In this document: one piece after another, positions 5,793 through 6,253 of the stretch | How positions within the stretch are numbered: the stretch's first letter is position 1 | How the letters are laid out: every line of letters begins with the position of its first letter | From: Prosthecobacter debontii | GTDB lineage: Bacteria; Verrucomicrobiota; Verrucomicrobiia; Verrucomicrobiales; Akkermansiaceae | Assembly (NCBI GenBank): GCA_945885485.1 | Contig: CAMCYT010000154.1 | Coordinates: 1 to 6,253, forward strand | Length of the DNA: 6,253 bases | Direction: 5' to 3' | Program-made: the position numbers and the translations under genes | The notes under the pieces: model-generated | Database searches by the model: none | The model's input: the letters and a program-made list of their open reading frames with translations, nothing else | What the model was told of the DNA's origin: nothing

Positions 5793-6253
5793 ATGTTCTA
5801 CATATTCTCCATCTTATACGCCTTGCTGATTTTTTTTTGGGACCGAACTATTAATGATGTCGTGCTCATTCCGATGTTAAGTTTATTTTGGTTATTGCTC
5901 GCATCGTTTTTTCGCCGATCACTTGAAGTGATCCAAATCGCATGTATTCTTTTATTTTTTGTCATTTATAGCTTGAGGCTCGAATGCTGGGAAGTGATCT
6001 TGATTCGCTCGATCACCTTCGTGGTTGGATCGACCCTCGCGGTCATCGTCGCGACACTAAGGGAGCAGGCAGCAGACCGCTTCAAGCAACTCAGCCTTGT
6101 CATCAAGTCAGTCCCTATGATCGTTGTAGTTTCTGATTCTCAAGGCTCGATCATTGCGACAAGCGATGTGGCAGACAGCTGCATACATTCAGATTACCAC
6201 CCCCTCATAGGTCATGCGCTGCCAGACATACTGTTAAGCCACCTCCATCCGAC
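5793..6253 (+). CDS. Membrane protein with about four TM helices and a PAS-like domain (3' end cut by window)
   Basis: From ATG 5793 the frame stays open to the last base, giving 153 visible codons. Hydrophobic segments lie at about residues 2-16, 23-40, 46-60 and 67-88 (for example VVLIPMLSLFWLLLASFF and ITFVVGSTLAVIVATL). A charged, helical linker (REQAADRFKQLS, 90-101) leads into VPMIVVVSDSQGSIIATSD (107-125) and HPLIGHALPDILL (136-148). This order, strand plus D-xx-G turn plus strand and then an 'LIG' helix, is how PAS domains begin. A membrane anchor followed by PAS is typical of sensor histidine kinases, diguanylate cyclases and similar signalling proteins; the output domain is outside the window. 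I infer a sensor linked to the polysaccharide locus, though it may only be a neighbour. The frame is also open upstream of 5793 but offers no earlier convincing start. There is no SD sequence. A run of nine T (5830-5838) lies near the 5' end. Confidence 0.7.
   Translation, partial: MFYIFSILYALLIFFWDRTINDVVLIPMLSLFWLLLASFFRRSLEVIQIACILLFFVIYSLRLECWEVILIRSITFVVGSTLAVIVATLREQAADRFKQLSLVIKSVPMIVVVSDSQGSIIATSDVADSCIHSDYHPLIGHALPDILLSHLHP
5917..5933. repeat. 17-base perfect palindrome inside the membrane-protein gene
   Basis: GATCACTT-G-AAGTGATC has two perfect 8-base arms around a single base. A second GAAGTGATC copy lies at 5991-5999 and is followed by GATCACCT at 6011-6018, a near-match of the other arm. 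Being inside a coding region, the pattern may be chance, since the two GAAGTGATC copies encode the same tripeptide (E-V-I); a regulator-binding site is possible. Confidence 0.4.

Noticed and set aside
1..6253. CRISPR array, tRNA, rRNA, insertion sequence or attachment site
   Set aside because: No regularly spaced repeats, no tRNA-like cloverleaf, no transposase or integrase motifs and no terminal inverted repeats were seen on either strand by eye.

Overview
The window is a stretch of a bacterial surface-polysaccharide (exopolysaccharide, capsule or O-antigen type) biosynthesis locus. All seven recognisable genes and one doubtful small ORF lie on the + strand, and no gene is supported on the - strand. 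Nothing in the sequence names the organism. GC content is moderate and uneven, and the convincing genes lack clear Shine-Dalgarno sequences, which fits phyla with weak SD use. Verrucomicrobiota is my guess and no more than that.

Layout: (1) the 3' part of a class I SAM methyltransferase (1-438). (2) A tightly packed, more GC-rich block (511-3325) with a second SAM-dependent methyltransferase of the Methyltransf_24 / CmcI-like kind, a GT-B (GT4) glycosyltransferase, and a GxWxWKP/DGD protein that looks like an uncharacterised glycosyltransferase-type enzyme; gaps here are 3 and 13 bases. (3) A 246-base interval (3326-3571) without a convincing gene, holding one 50-codon ORF that may be a small gene or a remnant. 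(4) A more AT-rich block with a second GT4 glycosyltransferase (3572-4864) and a GT2 glycosyltransferase (4897-5751). (5) The 5' part of a membrane protein (from 5793, running off the window) with about four transmembrane helices followed by what looks like the start of a PAS domain, so probably a sensor or signalling protein.

How the genes work together (inference): the glycosyltransferases would add sugars one after another to a lipid-linked oligosaccharide at the cytoplasmic face of the inner membrane, and the methyltransferases would modify a sugar or a chain end. No flippase, polymerase, chain-length regulator or initiating phosphoglycosyltransferase is visible, so these would have to lie outside the window. 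The composition changes between blocks suggest a locus assembled from modules of different origin, which is common for such clusters. I see no tRNA, rRNA, CRISPR array, insertion sequence or convincing terminator.
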